Source of the DNA: Amoebidium appalachense | Lineage: Eukaryota; Ichthyosporea | NCBI GenBank assembly: GCA_963693365.1 | Contig: CAVNZM010000005.1 | Location: forward strand, 3,286,001 to 3,350,000 | DNA: 64,000 nucleotides | Reading direction: 5' to 3' | Part shown: positions 62,503 through 64,000 of the stretch, one piece after another | How the letters are laid out: the number at the start of each line of letters is the position of its first letter | Numbering within the stretch: position 1 is the stretch's first letter | The notes under the pieces: model-generated | The model's database searches: none | The model's input: only the letters and a program-made list of their open reading frames with translations | Told to the model about the DNA's origin: nothing | Made by a program: the position numbers and the translations under genes

Positions 62503-63824
62503 CCACCCGCCCACCCACCGACCCCCTTCCTTTCTTCCCTCTTTCTTTCCACCAAAAATCCCGGTTTGTTTCCGCCATCTTTGCTCATTGACACCACCAC
62601 CCACCTATCACTCAACTACCCCTGTTCTTGCCCCCTTCATGCCCTCACATCGAAAGTTCGGATCCACAAACGTCATGGAGTTCGTCGCCCAACGTGGGCC
62701 AAAAATGTGTTTTTTTTGTTTGTTTTTTTTGCTTTTTTTTTCCCCGTTTGTTCGTTCGTTCGTTCGTTTGCTTAATCTGAACACCCTTTTTGTATTGCCC
62801 ATACCTTATGTCATCTTATGTTTCCCAAATACTTTTTGTGTGATTTTGTGTGATTTTGAGCCAATGAACACTCGTCACTAATTATCACGCACGCACGTTG
62901 CACCCCCGTCTGGGAACGTTGTATACCTCCGATATTTACATCTATGATACCCATTAAAAAAAAAAAACTCCATTTGACCCTTCTTGGTGTATATGCAGGT
63001 GTGGGATCTTCGATCGCAGCAAATGGTGATGGAGGTAGAGGAATGTGAGGATTTCATCTCCGACATGGTGTTTAGGGCAGACAAGAAGATCCTGCTGACC
63101 ACAAGGTACCGTGATTTCAAATATATAAATTCAATGTGTGCATGAACATTGGTACACTCGGAATTCACTGTGTGCGTGAGATACTGTGTTTATATAACAA
63201 TGGTGTGTTGTGTGCAGCCGCATAGGCCCACTGCTTGCATGTGTGCATGTGCATAGACACAGTGTTTTGTGTGCACATGCAGCACTCTGGTCCTAAACAG
63301 TTGCACGATAATTGAGAGGTGTTAAGGTACCATGCTTGATCCACATGCCCTCCTGGAGATGGTCTGTTGGAGTCCCAGGGATGAACGCCTTGGTATGTGT
63401 GCTTTTGTGTGTGTGGTTGGTGGGTTATTTCTTTATTTATTTATTTACTTACTTACTTATTTATTATTCATTCAAAGTTTGAGGGGGAGGGGAGGGGGAA
63501 TGGATGGTAGCAGGACTAGGTAGATGCATGTGTACAGGTGTAAGGGTGGCATATGTGGGTGCTTGCTTGTGACCGGTGGGGAGAGGGTGGGCTGTGAGCC
63601 AAAGCAAGATGATAGATGCACAAGAAGGAGCACACAGCATTGCTCTTTTTACCCTCACGGTGGAGATAGTGCCATGTCGAACACACACTAACACGTGTTT
63701 GTTCTGTTTGTTTGGTGCACGCAGTGGGGACGGCACACTGTGTGCATTCAACATGAGAAAGAGGGAACTGATCAAACGGTCGGATTTCATGGACGAGGAA
63801 CTTCTGTCTCTGGCCATTATGAAG
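59127..63824 (+). CDS. WDR55: WD repeat-containing protein 55 homologue (5' part, exons 2-7; continues beyond window)
   Basis: Exons 59,127-59,239, 60,435-60,529, 61,132-61,219, 62,222-62,294, 62,999-63,105 and 63,725-63,824 keep one frame; with exon 1 they give 195 codons. Every intron is GT-AG (donors GTGAGT, GTAAGC, GTAAGC, GTGCCA, GTACCG and then GTGGAT). WD40 repeats are visible: FAIAFSPTANIVASGLISG (19-37); CRALEFSHDG with TASKDKSLSLVN (62-87); AHADPINSL with LASGDDEGCVKVWDLR (100-131); and FISDMVF with SGDGTLCAFNMR (145-173). The order and wording, especially GDDEGCVKVWD and DEELLSLAIMK, are those of the WDR55/Jip5 family, which is nucleolar, needed for rRNA maturation and 60S assembly, and described as a DDB1-binding protein in plants. 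About half of the usual 350-400 residues is present. Introns are packed with C runs and (CA)n. Confidence 0.93.
59240..60434 (+). other. WDR55 intron 2, with a cryptic exon candidate
   Basis: GTGAGT is followed by a C run and then an A run (about 59,249-59,323), more C-rich tracts (59,399-59,416, 59,641-59,673, 59,800-59,875 and 60,211-60,253) and (CA)n (60,386-60,433) ending in the acceptor. Inside, 59,496-59,563 (68 nt) is flanked by a good acceptor (pyrimidine tract plus CCCAG) and a good donor (GTAAGC). Its length is not a multiple of three. Confidence 0.7.
60530..61131 (+). other. WDR55 intron 3 (C-tract filled)
   Basis: GTAAGC to TTCCCACAG. The first 170 nt are C runs (60,540-60,557, 60,608-60,627 and 60,662-60,690). 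The rest is unique with CT-rich DNA near the acceptor. No further exon is seen. Confidence 0.85.
61220..62221 (+). other. WDR55 intron 4 with C, (CA)n, (GA)n and T-to-G tracts
   Basis: GTAAGC to AATGCAG. It contains a C run (61,242-61,295), (CCA)n, (CA)n (61,466-61,502), (GA)n (61,516-61,545) and a G run. After unique DNA (61,600-61,890) come several GATCTTATATTCCTTTT-like units (61,935-62,165) separated by G runs, an imperfect repeat of about 40-60 bp. Confidence 0.85.
62295..62998 (+). other. WDR55 intron 5
   Basis: GTGCCA donor (weak beyond GT) to TATGCAG. It has C-rich tracts (62,325-62,360 and 62,441-62,460) running into (CA)n (62,461-62,495), a T-rich stretch (62,708-62,750) with (GTTC)n, then unique AT-rich DNA. 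Confidence 0.85.
63106..63724 (+). other. WDR55 intron 6 (mostly unique)
   Basis: GTACCG donor to CACGCAG. It is largely non-repetitive, with (TTTA)n-like sequence at 63,430-63,468. No exon is seen inside. Confidence 0.85.
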
Positions 63825-64000
63825 GTGGATGGGTGGGTGGGTGGGTGGGTGGGTGGTGTGGGTGGTGTGTGTGTGTGGGGGGGGGGGGGGGGGGGGGGGG
63901 GGGGGAGGGCGTGGGTGCGGGTGCGGGTGCGGGTGCGTGTGTTTGTGCGGGTGCGGGTGTGTTTGTGTGTGTGTTGTGTGTGTGTTTTTTTTTTAATTTG
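63825..64000 (+). repeat. Start of WDR55 intron 7: (GGTG)n, GT, G run
   Basis: After GTGGAT comes (GGGT)n (63,830-63,858), then GT-rich DNA, a G run (63,878-63,905) and GGGTGC repeats to the window edge. The next WDR55 exon is expected beyond 64,000. Confidence 0.85.

Overview
The window is nuclear DNA of a eukaryote. It has spliceosomal introns with GT-AG borders, a TATA box, an AATAAA signal and a LINE-type reverse transcriptase. No lineage-diagnostic gene is present, so the host cannot be named from sequence; an intron-rich protist or alga would fit, but that is inference. Most of the 64 kb is simple sequence: runs of C or G up to 74 nt, long (CA)n/(GT)n, (GA)n, (CT)n, (GGGA)n and (CGCA)n, and compound tracts built from them.

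Layout. 1-2,560 is simple repeats. 2,560-4,990 is mostly unique DNA with one (GA)n block. 4,998-19,021 is one transcription unit: a TATA box, a short first exon (5,152-5,197), a 1.6 kb intron, and one exon of about 12 kb ending in a stop at 18,789 with AATAAA at 19,016. It encodes a giant secreted, mucin-like protein of about 4,000 residues: an eight-cysteine domain, about 3,670 residues of Thr with regularly spaced Lys and Pro, and a second copy of the eight-cysteine domain. 19,040-26,235 is C-rich then G-rich repeats. 26,235-28,440 holds unique AT-rich DNA, a (GGGA)n block and a 20-bp array of mini-palindromes. 28,990-38,000 is CA-rich satellite-like DNA with a unit of about 420 bp and a diverged duplication of about 4.3-4.5 kb. 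38,000-43,180 is the most unique stretch, with two plausible small hypothetical ORFs. 43,190-48,620 is microsatellites. 48,735-49,804 is a minisatellite of exactly 40 long (23 bp) and 10 short (15 bp) units. 51,317-52,972 is a 5'-truncated LINE with an uninterrupted reverse-transcriptase frame and an A-tail. 52,973-56,700 is repeats plus unique DNA with two notable hairpins. 56,707-63,824 is the 5' part (195 codons in seven exons) of a WDR55-type WD40 gene that runs off the right edge.

The two real genes are unrelated in function: a nucleolar/ribosome-biogenesis type WD40 protein and an extracellular giant glycoprotein. The giant dumbbell protein with its paired, unrecognised eight-cysteine modules is the best candidate for something undescribed. 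Secondary points of interest are WDR55 splice acceptors formed by the ends of (CA)n tracts, a possible poison exon, the binary-unit minisatellite, the mini-palindrome array and the fixed polarity of compound C/A and T/G tracts.
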